A program made the translations under genes and the position numbers. A stretch of 64,000 bases of DNA from Enoplolaimus lenunculus (Eukaryota; Nematoda; Enoplea; Enoplida; Thoracostomopsidae), in contig JASANG010002092.1 in NCBI GenBank assembly GCA_030248215.1, positions 493,501 to 557,500 on the forward strand, written 5' to 3'. Of this stretch, positions 51,973 to 64,000 are shown piece by piece (position 1 is the first letter of the stretch; each line of letters begins with the position of its first letter). The notes below the pieces were generated by a model. It made no database searches. It saw nothing but the letters and a program-made list of their open reading frames with translations, and was not told the origin of the DNA.

Positions 51973-52338
51973 TAGGGTGCAATCGCAGGTGAAAAATACC
52001 GGTGCCAGAAGTCAACAAAATTTGCCGGAACCGGAGTTAAATTTTCTGTTAACCCTTTCTCACATGAATATTTTCTATTTCCCTGAGACCTACTTTTATG
52101 CTAGGATTCGAACTCCAGTGACTGGATTGGGAGGCGAATACCATCACCACTCAGCTATAGGAGCTTGACGCTCGAGCCCGAGGGGGCTCTCACGTGTTAT
52201 GGTGATTTAGTACTATGTATACGTGTTGCAATTGTTAAACACGGTGCGATATATACTGTTTAACGTATATGCACTGCGCTGAGTTGCTTAGGCAACTCAA
52301 TGAGAGAAGGGGTTAACATCGATTTTTCACATTCGCAA

Positions 52339-52676
52339 GTACCCTTCGTTACTGATATATATCAGGCACTACAATTCTATATCCGTTGAATTATACGTTT
52401 GTCTTGCGTCAATAGCTTGAGCGATAATATACAAGATTATACTTAGGAATGTACTTTTAAAATTTAAGTACGCTTTAAAGTTTGAACTCAAATTATTCGG
52501 TCCTGGAGTGATTTATGCGCTACAATTAGGGTTAATTGACATTTTAGGGTTAATTGACATTTATGGACTCTAATTAGGGTTCAGGGACTCGATCCACTTA
52601 CGGACTTATTATGGATAGACTCTTATTGATTAGGACTCAAAATGGGGACCCCCTCTTATTCGGGTCAATAGAGTAC
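52339..52676 (+). mobile_element. TA-flanked MITE, copy 3, left end missing
   Basis: From CCCTTCGTTACTGATAT to CTCTTATTCGGGTCAATAG, colinear with 18395-18774. It joins directly to the left terminal repeat of the surrounding element. Confidence 0.75.
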
Positions 52677-53043
52677 TTTAGATTTTCATAATCCAAGGAA
52701 GCTAAATATACCTTCGATGGTTTATTTTCGGCGATCGTCAAGGTTTATATACTATAGGAATGAAATTATTTCATTTATATCGTCTTTTTACTAAAATTTC
52801 TTAATTCCCACTTTCCAAATTTTAACACCGGATTTTTTAATTCCGGGAGAAATTTACCGGAACCGAAAGGTGAAAAAATTCCAAAACAAGAATTCCGGTT
52901 GCACCCTGTTAATCACACAAGAAACATCGCCCCATGTTACTGCAATGGTGACCGCTTTCACACTAGACCGCAATAGAATAGGCTTCAAAATTAGACCGTT
53001 TTTGCTTAAGGTTTCGGCTTAAGTTTTGTTTTAGACGTCTAAT

Positions 53044-53702
53044 GCGGCGCTCACGCCATAACCGGGGCAGGCGGGACACGGTGTGTCCCATGTTGATTCG
53101 ACATCAACGTTAAAATTCGGGCTTATATCGGGTAAACAGACAAAACTTGTATGTCATATGACATTAGCATACAGGCCATTGCTCTCAAATGATCAATGTG
53201 TACGAGGGACGGTATGTCACGTGATACTGTGGGACATTTATGCGAATATCATATGATATTCCACAATTTCAACGAATATCATATGATATTCAGCGGGACA
53301 ATGTAATCTTTGGGTACTGATAAATGAATGAAAAGTTGGTCGGCTATGGCTTTAAATACCAAATACACGCCTACAAATCGTTTCCAACACAAATTCGCTC
53401 AGAACCACAGCTTCAAAATTCGAAAATTCAAATTTCAAATTCTAGTATATGATATTCAACAGGACAATTTGGGTATGTTACCTCAAGTGTGCAGACATTT
53501 GAAAGTATGTCATGATATTCGCAGAAAATACCCCGAATATCATATGATATTGAAGTACAAAAGGTGATCCACACATGATAATAGCAGACAAATACGAATT
53601 TTTAAATAGATATAGGGTCTATATGCAGACAATATGTTACCCAATAGCCTAATAGGGACAAAACGTGTCCCAAGCTGCCCCGGTTATAACGTGAACCCGC
53701 AT
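53044..53702. mobile_element. inverted-repeat element with ATATCATATGATAT palindromes
   Basis: The ends mirror each other imperfectly: ATAACCGGGGCAGGCGGGAC near 53060 and the complement of GCTGCCCCGGTTATAACGTG near 53682. The palindrome ATATCATATGATAT or a close form occurs at about 53256, 53278, 53452 and 53539. No transposase. It lies inside the 2.1-kb element. Confidence 0.5.
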
Positions 53703-55264
53703 AAGTCTTATTTTTACAACTTATCGATTGACATACCGCCAGTGTCTAATTCAACTCCCAGCTTTCAGAGATCGGCCGGGAAGGTCAGTGGTTTTGCAGT
53801 TTCTTTTTTGACCTGTCTCAAACTCGCGGTACTGCGGGAGGTCTGAACGGCAAGTCGAGCGGTTCATGTTGTACTTGCTAATGTGAAAAATCGATGTTAA
53901 CCCCTTCTCACATTGAGTTGCCTATAAGCAACTCAGCGCAGTGCATATACGTTAAACAGTATATATCGCACCGTGTTTAACAATTGCAACACGTATACAT
54001 AGTACTAAATCACCACAAGACGTGAGAGCCCCCTCGGGCTCGAGCGTCAAGCTCCTATAGCTGAGTGGTGATGGTATACGCCTCCCACTCCAGTCACTGG
54101 AGTTAGAATCCTTGCATAAAAGTAGGTCTTAGGGGAAATAGAACATATTCATGTGAGAAAGGGATAAAAATCTATTTGAAACAGTGTTGACATTGACATA
54201 TCAATTTTCAATATGAAATTGGTTTTCACAAGTAAATGAGAATTGGTATTAGGACATCCATATCCGTTTTAATTACTGGCTGGCTCATTTATAAAACGAC
54301 TTCGTGCATTTATTCTTGTGCACCAGCAACGCAACATATGCATAAAATGCAATAGAATTTCGCTCTATAACTGTGTTGTTAAGTGACGACATGCGAAGAT
54401 CACTTAACTGGCGAACGTCTGGCATCCAGTCAAGAATGTTTTGTTCAAGGACCAAAAATACATTTCATAGGTACTAGTTGCTTACAATTCCAGTTTAAAT
54501 GATAGTTTTATTAATGCTTTTGCTTTTAGCTGTTACATTATCGTAGGCTCAACTTTCCATGCAACACGTTGAATGTTGAAAATTACTTTGGTTGGAAAAA
54601 CAGTGTTCTGCTCAACTTTTGCTAGCGTTATACTGATAATTGGTATTTGACTAGGCATAATTGAAGGTTGATACTTTTTGTCCGTTTGAGCAGTATCTTG
54701 TCAGGATGCAAAACCGGGCAATGAAACTAAAAATGAACTAAATGTTAGCTAAGTTACTAGTGATGCATGAAAGATGGCCTGTAAAATATATGTGACAATA
54801 ATTTGAACGGAACAACCCTGTATTTAACAGTTAAAACGCAAACGAAGCAAATGCAGCAACATAATGACAGGGAAAATCGAGAACATTCAACGTCAAATTA
54901 GGTATCGAAATCAAAATGTACACGAGAAATTAAACTGACAGGAACACGCCATAATGCAAAGCAGAATGCAACATGTCCAAAACACGGAATTCCTGCAAAA
55001 CCGCCACCGGAAATGTGAAGGCCACACAGGCTTGGTATACTATCCTGTTTCGCTTTAATGGGTCTCATTTTCTCGTTCGACAGCAATAAAGTTGTTCTAA
55101 GCTTTAGGCTAAATTCTGCGCTTAGTTTTAGGCGTTTTATGCGGAAGTTACCAAACATTGGCAATTTTTCAGTATTCCGGTTGCATTCTGAGTGCAAGAA
55201 AGCTTCAACGTGGAAGACCTAGAATCGTTATACGACACCAACGAATTTCAATATATTATACTCA

Positions 55265-55613
55265 GGGTGCAACCGGAATTACGTTTACAGGAACCGGAAC
55301 CGGAATCTTAAAAATTAGCGGTAACGGGAAATGAAAAATACATGTCACCGAAATTCATTTTAATGTTCTTTTTTTGCAATATTTATTGGTGAAATAACCC
55401 TAGCTGGAGATAGGTATTCACTTTTTCTGCTGTATTTTAGATTTTCACCAGTTAGTGAGACTACATGTATTGAGCGAAGCTCGAACACACGTAAGCAGTT
55501 AAGCTAATATGCATATTAGTTAATAAAACCGGAATTTTGAATTCCGGTAAAAATTTACCGGAGCCGGATCCGGAAGGTGAAAAAATGCCGGAACCAGAAT
55601 TCCGGTTGCACTC
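55265..55613. mobile_element. GGTGCAACCG MITE, split by an octamer-repeat element start
   Basis: CAGGGTGCAACCGGAATT at the left and GAATTCCGGTTGCACTCTG at the right are a clear inverted pair. At about 55450-55530 it is interrupted by GAGACTACATGTATTGAGCG, the mini-hairpin and one short octamer unit. This is the start module of the tandem-repeat element without the rest. Confidence 0.7.
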
Positions 55614-57222
55614 TGCTAGTCTAGATAGCTTTGCTTTAACATATATAGAATGAAAACTTTTGTAACAGATGTCAGATACACATACCTTAGCACGTGCGTG
55701 TTGTGACAACATTTGGAATAAAACATGTCACATACTTGCATTGTTTATTTTTTAATCAGGCCCGATTCTTTTCAGTTCATGCTTAGATTCATGACCTATA
55801 TATAATTATAATAACACTAGCAACATTTAAGAAAGATGGATAATCATTAATAAAAGCTTGGACAACATACGAATCGTCAGCTACACAGAGCGATTACAAC
55901 TGATGGCAACAATTAAACGCCGTCCAATAATGCATAATATGCACGCACGCAACACTGCTACAACACCACAGACAAACATAAGGGAATAAAAACTGTTTTG
56001 CACTTCAAATTCCAAACTTTGCTTGCTTCCTTCACGGTCATGTAGGATTAGCTTGACCTTTTCCAGCCATTAACTTTAATCTGTTTCAGTTAAAACAATC
56101 TCCAACCCAAAGTATAAATGCCACGTTTTAAAAATCTAATTTAAAACACATTAAGGTTTTCTTTCATTTAAATTTAACCAAATTTAACTTGGTTTGTTTG
56201 CTAAGCTTTCCTTTCTCGAACAACAATAATATAACCGCGACTAATCAATATAACCAGTGTCCGATACTATATTTTTCGGTAAGGAAAATGCTTTGTGTTT
56301 CGAAGTTTTAAGTGCATTTATAGCAATCTTTTTTGATACTGTTCCCTTTGACTAGAAAACAAATCTTCAGATGAACCATTTGCATCGCCAAATTTTCAGC
56401 ATGGCTGGGTCGGTAAAACACAATTCAGGTTACCCATTGTCCATTCCACTCAATAAAACGACAATATGTTAACGGTAACAACTATACAAAAAGTCAGCTA
56501 CATGATCCAATTCACTACACGCTCATCAATGTAACAACAAACGACTGTTAAACAGTGAAATACATTCGCTGAAGGTCAATTAAATAAAATAAAATGAAAC
56601 CGCCTTCTGTATTTCAAGCTTCCAATGTGGTGGTGCCGCACCTATATTGTTCAAACAGCTCCGCAACGAGGAATTATTACTAGAGGAGACAAGAACATTT
56701 TTAGAACGGACAGCGTAACATAGAATTCTTACTACGCTGTAGAAAAATGTTTAGATAAAACTAAATTCAAGTAATTTTGTGTAATCATTTCGTTTGAAAC
56801 ATCGTTTTAACAGGAGGTGCTTTTGCTCAAACATTCAAATAGCGTCCTATAACCCGTAAAGACAACACTGTACAATCACAATATAACATTACAAAATATG
56901 TTTTCATTTTCAGGTTAATATTTTTAACAATGCTCGTTTGTTTAGAGGGTTTGAAGTAGCCCAATTTTATTATCTCTTGATTACTCCGAACCGAACCGAC
57001 ATTTTAGTAGTCAAACTGCTACGTAATACACTCAGTAGTTTTGAATTAAAAGCGCGCCACCCATACGAGCGTTGCCAATGTCATACCGTTATAGCTATCG
57101 AAAATAAAGAAAGACCGCACTGCGCCCCCAATAGGAACAGAATATTGTTAGGAATTGGGCTGGTACAAATATTGTAATACGTGCCAACGACAATATTATG
57201 CATTTCTCTATTGTCGTAGCTG
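55614..57222. other. region between convergent MKK and WNK genes
   Basis: AT-rich. It probably includes the WNK 3' UTR near 57222. No gene, repeat or stable signal was recognised by eye. Confidence 0.4.
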
Positions 57223-60200
57223 TTATGTTTGACTGGGAGGTGGTAGATTGGAAGACATCGTATCTGAAGAAATATTGCACGCGTTAGGAGCAAGTGTAGC
57301 AGAGTTTGATATCGTATCTGTTACGTCGGTGATATTTCGTGAATTGACGTCAACAAGAGACATAGATGGTGGTTGGAATGCTGCGCCCCCATTATTTGCT
57401 GCTAAAAGTATTCCGCTAGTTGTTATTGAATTACTATTCGAACCGTTTTGGACATCAGGTATAAGGGTCAGGTCATTAGGGTTATGATACAGCGCTGCGG
57501 TCCTTTTATCTCCATTAAATGGTACAACAACTGGACCACAACGATTATCAGCACTAGAGGCATCACCACTTGAAGGAACGATTTTAGCTGAACTATGGCG
57601 AGACGCGGTGGCGAGTGGCACTTGCATAGGCGTTAACGGCAAATCAACTAATGTTTCTGTATTTTGTGGCGCAACTAAACCACCTGCAGAAGTAGAGATG
57701 ACACTAGTTGTACTATCAGCAGTTACTTGTTGAGCACGACGTGATGGCTGAAGTTGTTGTCTGACCGATGCTAACGGAGATGGAGCAACCGTGGATGCTC
57801 GGTTGTAGTCATTGAACGGAGCTGGCATAAGAATATTATTTGCTGACGTAATCTGCGGTGCTGAAACGTCAGTACCAGCAGCAATTCCTAAAACCGGAAC
57901 AGCGGCCGGACTTTCTGAGCGGCTCTCAGCACCTCCGCTTGACCCGCATGCACTACCCGGACGATGTGCATTATTACTAGTTCGAGAAGGCATTTGCATT
58001 GCTGCTAAATGGCTTTGAACTGGAGCACTGCTTATGTGACCACCGTTAGTACCACCACCACCACCACCACCACCACCACCACCACCACCACCACCACCAC
58101 CACCACCACCACCACCACCACTACGAGCCGGTTTTTGCAAAGCTTCGAGCTGTGTTCGATTTCTAAGCTCGTTTAGACTTGGACCTTTTGATCCAGTGCC
58201 GCTTCCGCCACCAGTTGTGATGCCTGGTCCGCCAGCGGAACCGGAACCTAAACAACTTGACGTATTGGCAGAAGATGGTTTGCCCAGATCGTTAACATAT
58301 CGATATAAATCCGCGGTGAGCGTTTTAGTTCGGCGGATTGCAGAGTCATTACTTACCGTTGTTGTTGTCGACGGTGGTTTCTGCGGCACGACACTGTTAC
58401 TGTCTGCAACAACAGTACTAGCAGCAGCAGAAGTAGTGACAACCGTATTAACCGCCGCGCCTACAGGTGTCGCCGAGCCACCTTTAGCTCCTACTATATC
58501 TGTAGCTGTCAAATGCACCGATGTACCGACAGGTTTCGTTTTCTGTTCGACAACAGCTTTCAGATTTAAACAGCCTGATTTAGAGCCGTTAGAGTCCATG
58601 GAAAACTGTAAGTGTTCTTCGCTACTTACCATTTTAGTGTTAGATGACGGAAGTTGGTTTCTCAGAACAGCTGTTGGCCGTGCATTAGAGTTCATACTGT
58701 TTGTTGAAATTTTACGATCTACTAGCTGCAGTTCAGATGTTTCATCATGGGGATTGCACGAGTCACTGCGCGGAGTGTTGTACAAGTTTGTTGCAGACTT
58801 TCTGAAATTACGTCACTTTATATATGATCTAGGTGGATATTGTAAAATCTGTGTATGTAGCGCCTATCACCAGTTGTTGTTTATGAGCCTTGTTTCTTTC
58901 GAACCCATGAATGGTAAGGTTCAAAATCCTGCACAATTTTGCGTTTTATTAAGTCCTACTTTTGTGTTTTTTTGAGATCCTCCAGTTGCCGGAGTTAGCC
59001 AGTTGGCAAACCTATTACTAACTGGTGATAAATGCTATACGCGTCTGAGAACATGCGTCCTAAATTTAATGATAAAGGTTGTGGTGCACTTATAGCGCTA
59101 AGAAAACTTGTAGATTACCAACTATTCAATTCCAAACGGTCATAACCACTCCTTCCAAAAGTAGATGATTCATACTTAAAGATGAGTTGCCACTGGGTAC
59201 ATTCTATGTCCAAATGTTACAATTAAATAATGTACTCAGCACGCTTTGCGTTTTTAGCCAGCTCCTTATTTCCGGAGGAGTTCAAGTTTACGGGTCCTTT
59301 CAATTTCATGCATTAAAACTTTAACTTGATGAGTTTCTACATTTATATTATTGAAAAGTGCGCAAATTCTGCGTTTCAAGCGTTAAATACTCAATGGTCA
59401 CAGCTCAAAATGCAACGCATGATGGTACAAACAATAGCATTGCAAAAAGATAAGCTGTACTTTGGTCCAGAGTCATCATCGCTTCTTTGCTAATATCAAT
59501 TATTTTTGACATGTGTTGTTTGAACTATCACTAATTTCCGTCCCATCACTCCAAGTGTTTACAAAGCATGTCGGGGAAAGCAGCAGCTCAGGTCACGCCC
59601 TGTAACCGCCACGGGTCAGCCTGAAAATTATACTGCTGCGCGACGATCCGATACAGCCATGCTTTAATGTTTCATACGTTGTTACAAACTTACGCGTTGC
59701 CATTTCTATAAACCATGCCAGTGTCCCTATTTGTCGCCTCCGTATCGTCACCTTCAAGTTGTGCCAGCGTCTGAAATCCTAATGTATTATCACGACCAGA
59801 ACAGGCTACAAGATTCGATGACTCAGCATCACTTTGAATTTCCGTGGCGGTCGATTGTTGCTGGTTTGTTGCCGTCGTTGTTGCCGCTGCGGTTGTCGAA
59901 GTGGTGCTATAATTACCTGGTGGCTCGGTATGCTGAGTCCCCGAAACGAAATCATGAGGTTCATTATGATGATACCTATGAAGAAACTGATGGTGATAAT
60001 GACTGTGTTGATGTAACTGCGGTTCAGCTAGTGACAGAGCATGTGATCGACCCAATGTTCGTGCACGATAACGTTCAATTTCGTCGTATTGCCGCTGACG
60101 CAGCTCGAGAATTTCGCGTTCATGCCTGAAATTTTAAATCGTCTTTAGAGCTGGAACGCCCCATAATACGCACATTCTGAATTTTTGTGCTTATAATCTT

Positions 60201-63200
60201 TTCCCGTATTGTTTACCGGCTATGGCACAATACCACCAGCTTTCAGTAGGTCCTGTAAATTTTGAACTAATATGGCTTCTCCGCAGCTGGAAAATTTCCG
60301 ATGGGGGGGCGTTTCCTGGGGCCCCCAAGAGTTTCCTGGGGGGCAGCTAATTTTTCTGGGGGCAGTTTTCCTGGGGGGCCCCCGAGATGATCTGGGGGTC
60401 CTGGGGGCAGGCTTAAAATTTTGCAAACCGACTTTTTGGACCATTTTTTCATAGTAGACCGTGTTTCCAACTCAACTGAAGATTACTCATCGCTCAACAT
60501 GACAAAAATTTCTCGCAAACGCTAATAACAATAATTTTAACTAATATTACTGACAACTTAACCAGAAGTTGAAAGAAGCACAACTATATGAAATATAGAT
60601 AATCTATAATTGAAACTGTGATTAATATATATTTTATATATTAGTCACAGCTTCAGTTTATCATAAGGCTCAGGCGGGCTGAACCTGCTGCTGCAAGTTA
60701 CTTTCGAATGCTATGCCCTGAAACGGTCTTTAAATAATTGTGCTCTTTTCAGGTCATTATTGAATTGTATTAGTTACAACGTGTGTTTGTAACGCTATTA
60801 AAAAATTATGAGTACTCAGCGTAATATAAAATCATATTTTGTCGAATGTCCGCCTCAAAAGAAGTCCAGGTCTTTACGTTTTAACATTGAAAATTTTTAG
60901 CCTAGCAAAGTCCTGGGGGCCCCCAGCAAAAAAATTTGCTGGGGGGCATTTTGGTGGGGGGGCGCCCGAAAATTCGCCGGGGGCCTTTCCGGGGGGCGGC
61001 AAAATTTTCGCCGGGGGGAATGAAAATTTCGAAAAGTGCTGCCCCCCGCTGTGGAGAAGCCAGCTAATGAGTGGCAATTTTCGCAGCTTAGTGCAGTTTT
61101 GGGCTTCGTTTGTTTGAGGACCTATTACTAACTGGCGATAGGTGCTACACTCATTTGAGAATACCGTATGACAGAGTGCTAAATTGTGCATCGACCAAAT
61201 TTTAGCAAAACAACTGAATTTGGCGGGCAATGTAACACTTACTACATAAGTATCTCGTTGCTGGTCATGTATTGCAACGAAAAAACTTTATTATTTTCGT
61301 TGATAGCCACTCAAACTAACCTTTCGAGAATTTCACACAACTCTTTGTCATTTTCTTCACGTTCAATCGGAAATGCATACTGAAAATGTGACAGAACAGG
61401 AACATACAACCAAATAACACTTGGGCTCGACTCACTGACCAAAATAAGGCAAACTGTCAAAAATGACACATAACCTATACATCTCGCTTTTCAAATGAAG
61501 TGTTACTTATAAACACTATAGATACAAAAAAATCATGGTGAAAAGAACAACAAATAGATAAGGCGCAAACAGGTTTTCGATGCAAAATAGTTGTTCCTAT
61601 TCAGGTTTTCACACAAATTTATTCCAAATCGGAATAGGAATGGTTAAAATTTAACACCGTTTTAGTAGTTATTATCTATCACGTACTTTGCACATTTTCT
61701 GATACCCTTTGTGAAAGCCTTATGGAATTGTTAACTGTGCATTTTAGCTGATCGTAGTTTAAACAAACACACCTTATGCCCTGTATCAACACTGGAACCA
61801 AAGGATCGCGCATCATGATATTCAGCATCTTCCGAGTCAACTCTTTGAACTTCAAAACGAGACACCTGCAGGACAATGACAACCTCGACAAAGAGCTTGT
61901 TACACAGAGATAGATACATAATGTAAAAACTATTCCAATACAAAGTCTTACGCAGTTATTGGTGTCTGCCGTGATGAAAAATTCAACATAGACAGGACTT
62001 GCCATCAATGACGCTTGTTACTGTAATTAGACAATTTTTGTTGAATGAATTGAATGGTAGCACAATTCGTCGCCTGATGAAATCTCGCCGACTCGACAAT
62101 TTGTCACTCAACATTATGCGTAATACGCTTAGCTTTAAGCTTAGGACGCTGCAGGGGACACGCTGCCGGGCGACGAATTGTCGTAGATTCGAACCAGTCG
62201 TACTGGGACTACATTCATTGAGCGAAGCTCGAACACACGTAACCAATATTAAGGTAATATGCAAATTAGTTATTAGCTGACTATTTATTTATCGGTTTTG
62301 GAGGTTTGTTAACAATTTATTCAGATTCCTCGTACCCAAATTATTGAAATAATTTAAAAAGTCATAATTTTGTCTTGTCAAAGCTAATACGCAAATTAGC
62401 TATTAGCGAACTATTCGATTATCGGTTTTAAGATTTTGTAGACAATTTATTCAGCTTCCTCGAACACACAATCTAACAATTAGTGAAATATTGTAAAAAC
62501 GCCTAGTTTATGTTTATCAATTATGCTTATATGCAAATTATCTATTAGCTAACTACTCAATTATCGGTTTTAGAGGTTTGTAAACAACATGTTCAGTTTC
62601 CTCGCACCCAAAAATCTTCAGTAACCCTAATAATTATTGAAATAATTTAAAACGTCCTAATTTTGTCTTGTTAATTAAACTAATATGCAAATTAGCTATT
62701 AGCTAACTATTCAATTATGGATTTTGGAGGTTTGTAAACAATTTATTCAAATTCATCGTACGTAAAATCCTTTAGTGCTGAAATTAGATTGCTTTTAACC
62801 TTAATAATTAGTGAAATATTGTAAAAAGCCCTAATTTAGGCTTACAAACTATTCTAATATGCAAATTATCTATTAGCTAACTACTCAGTTATCACAACGC
62901 AAATTTCCACATATTCCCGTCATCTTACCTTTCGGCTATTGCCTGCCGATGCGCTCAAGTGTTCCGCATAACGTTTCGATTTGCCAGCAAAATGTATCTG
63001 TGATTCTTGTTGCTGTTGCTGCTGTAGTTGATGTGAGAGACGCTCTAAGGCTGCATCGTGATCCGTATGCCCATCATGGCTTGCTACCGCAGATCCAACA
63101 GCAATGATATCGTGCGATTTTGCTTTAGACCCGGCGGTGACTGCAGGCGCATGTATTTCAACCGTATCAGTTACAGCTCTTCCCATCGTAGGCAGAACAG

Positions 63201-64000
63201 AATGTGGGATTTGTACAGTGTTTGACACTGCGGTGTTGGGTCCTGCAGCCGTTGTGATCGTTCCTGCAGGTGGTACAGGCGACGGTCCTAAAGATGTAGT
63301 GGCTGCGGTGGTACCATGAGGCGGCGCGATTAAGGTCGGAGCTGCATGCGCTACCGCTGCCGGTGGGGGTTCGTTTATGATTTTACCCAATTCAACCGCT
63401 AACGCGTTAATATCTTTCACCAATGGTGGAGCTTGTTGGCCAGACGACGAAATTTTCAGATGTTGCTGCTGCTGCTGTTGTTGTTGTTGTTGTGGTTGTT
63501 GTTGTTGTTGTTGTTGTGGTTGCTGCTGTACATGTCGTACACCGCTTAATAAAACTGCTGCTGAGGACGATTGAGGAAGCGGGGCAACAACTTCACCAGG
63601 TGTCACGAAACCGGACGAACTGTTGCCTGCTGCGGAAATTCCGGCGGCACCAGCGGCTATATTATGATGATGTGTTATTTGATGAGCAACAGGGATCACG
63701 TTTCCACTACGTTGCATCGCTAGGGCCGCCACAGAAGATGGTTGGATTCCAGTTGCGGCGATTGGAGCAATTACACTTCCAGTTGCTGAAGCTAGAGGAG
63801 AAGGCGGTGTTGCCGTTGCGTATGTTGGTAACACTGCACCAGATGCTGTACTAGCGATTGGTAATTGTTGTCCTGCGCATAGTGCAGTATTTCCGGAACC
63901 TGTAGCAACGACTGCAGCATTAGCAGCCGCAGCAGCATTTCGTTCTACCGAAAGTGTCAACAATTTTTGCTGCAAATCTTGTATGCTTGTATCTTTGTGA
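57223..64000 (-). CDS. WNK: WNK-type Ser/Thr kinase, C-terminal ~1,045 residues (partial)
   Basis: WNK kinases sense chloride and osmotic stress and activate SPAK/OSR1 kinases. Their catalytic domain would lie beyond the right edge. Exons in gene order: 64000-62929, 61379-61321, 60125-59694, 58801-57223, all GT-AG and in phase. The first reads HKDTSIQDLQQKLLTL, then Ala/Gln-rich sequence with a poly-Gln run (about 63460-63540). The second is YAFPIEREENDKELCEILE. Across the next junction comes RHEREILELRQRQYDEIERY, matching the WNK coiled-coil EIxDLQxxQKQEIE as I recall it. The last exon has TLTADLYRYVNDLGK and PSLNELRNRTQLEALQK, matching the human WNK1 pattern DDLHKLVDDW...PSLNQLKQSQHKLE, then 20 or more Gly and a long low-complexity tail ending LPPPSQT. 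WNK is inferred from these two motifs, not from a kinase domain. Confidence 0.75.
58050..58122 (-). repeat. (GGT)n coding microsatellite: poly-glycine
   Basis: More than 20 CCA/ACC triplets on the plus strand, read as Gly codons in the last WNK exon. They keep the frame. Likely length-polymorphic. Confidence 0.9.
60272..61063 (+). mobile_element. G/C-tract MITE, copy 2 (792 bp) with 5-bp target duplication
   Basis: Ends ATGGCTTCTCCGCAGC and GCTGTGGAGAAGCCAG, flanked by CTAAT on both sides. It is the reverse-oriented sister of 43724-44500. The plus strand has many runs of four to seven G on both flanks of an AT-rich centre. It lies in a WNK intron. Confidence 0.9.
62202..62895 (+). repeat. 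octamer-bearing tandem-repeat element, copy 4
   Basis: Begins GGGACTACATTCATTGAGCG with the mini-hairpin, followed by four or five units with ATGCAAAT at about 62259, 62530, 62683 and 62861. The end module is absent. It ends about 35 bp from the splice donor of WNK exon 64000-62929. Confidence 0.75.
63460..63545 (-). repeat. CAG/CAA coding repeat: poly-glutamine
   Basis: On the minus strand a mix of CAA and CAG codons gives two long Gln runs broken by Pro in the WNK protein. Confidence 0.9.

Larger units (their letters stand above)
52050..54167. mobile_element. 2.1-kb element with ~290-bp inverted terminal repeats, nested insertions inside
   Basis: Terminal repeats 52050-52341 and 53872-54167 are nearly perfect inverted copies; outer ends ACCCTTTCTCACATG and CATGTGAGAAAGGG. 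Each repeat carries a tRNA-like block (TATAGCTGAGTGGTGATGG, GGAGTTCGAATCC-like). The interior is not its own. It holds a TA-MITE fragment, the right end of a GGTGCAACCG MITE and another inverted-repeat element at 53044. Confidence 0.8.

Noticed and set aside
58196-58975. 259-codon open frame on the plus strand
   Set aside because: It lies antisense to the in-phase last WNK exon and mirrors its repeats (poly-Gly triplets); it has no family signature.
63377-63854. plus-strand frames rich in Cys or Val
   Set aside because: Antisense reading of the poly-Gln stretch of the WNK exon.

Overview
The window is animal nuclear DNA. It is AT-rich, its genes are split by introns with GT-AG borders, and mobile elements are dense. 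Three conserved eukaryotic genes can be rebuilt exon by exon: RAD51 (minus, complete, 9 exons, 341 codons plus stop), a p38-pathway MAP kinase kinase of the MKK3/6 type (plus, 9 exons found, only the first coding exon missing), and the C-terminal ~1,045 residues of a WNK kinase (minus, running off the right edge). A fourth, less certain gene on the plus strand (3698-19558) joins a signal peptide, a cysteine-rich module, a Thr/Ser-rich linker, an EGF-like module and a PAN-like cysteine domain. The species cannot be named. An invertebrate is clear. An early-branching nematode is only a guess, from degenerate TTAGGC blocks and the RAD51 sequence.

Layout. 1-3.7 kb: a possible last exon of an upstream gene, then MITEs and a SINE-like copy. 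3.7-19.6 kb: the secreted-protein gene, whose first intron (8.8 kb) holds an LTR retrotransposon with 2.1-2.2 kb LTRs, PBS, polypurine tract and a 5-bp target duplication. 19.6-23.8 kb: TA-type MITEs and a possible extra PAN-like exon. 23.8-38.8 kb: RAD51, with introns filled by a hAT MITE, tandem octamer-containing repeats, hAT transposase remnants and a 242-bp tandem duplication. 38.8-43.1 kb: the gap between the head-to-head RAD51 and MKK genes, with several tRNA-derived SINE copies. 43.1-50.9 kb: MKK. 51-57.2 kb: a nest of elements inside elements between the convergent MKK and WNK genes. 57.2-64 kb: WNK.

The conserved genes are not an operon and show no joint function beyond being housekeeping or signalling genes: RAD51 works in homologous recombination, MKK in p38 stress signalling, and WNK in ion and osmotic signalling. 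The least familiar material is the mosaic secreted gene and the repeat families. At least seven repeat families can be delimited by terminal repeats, and several also by target-site duplications.
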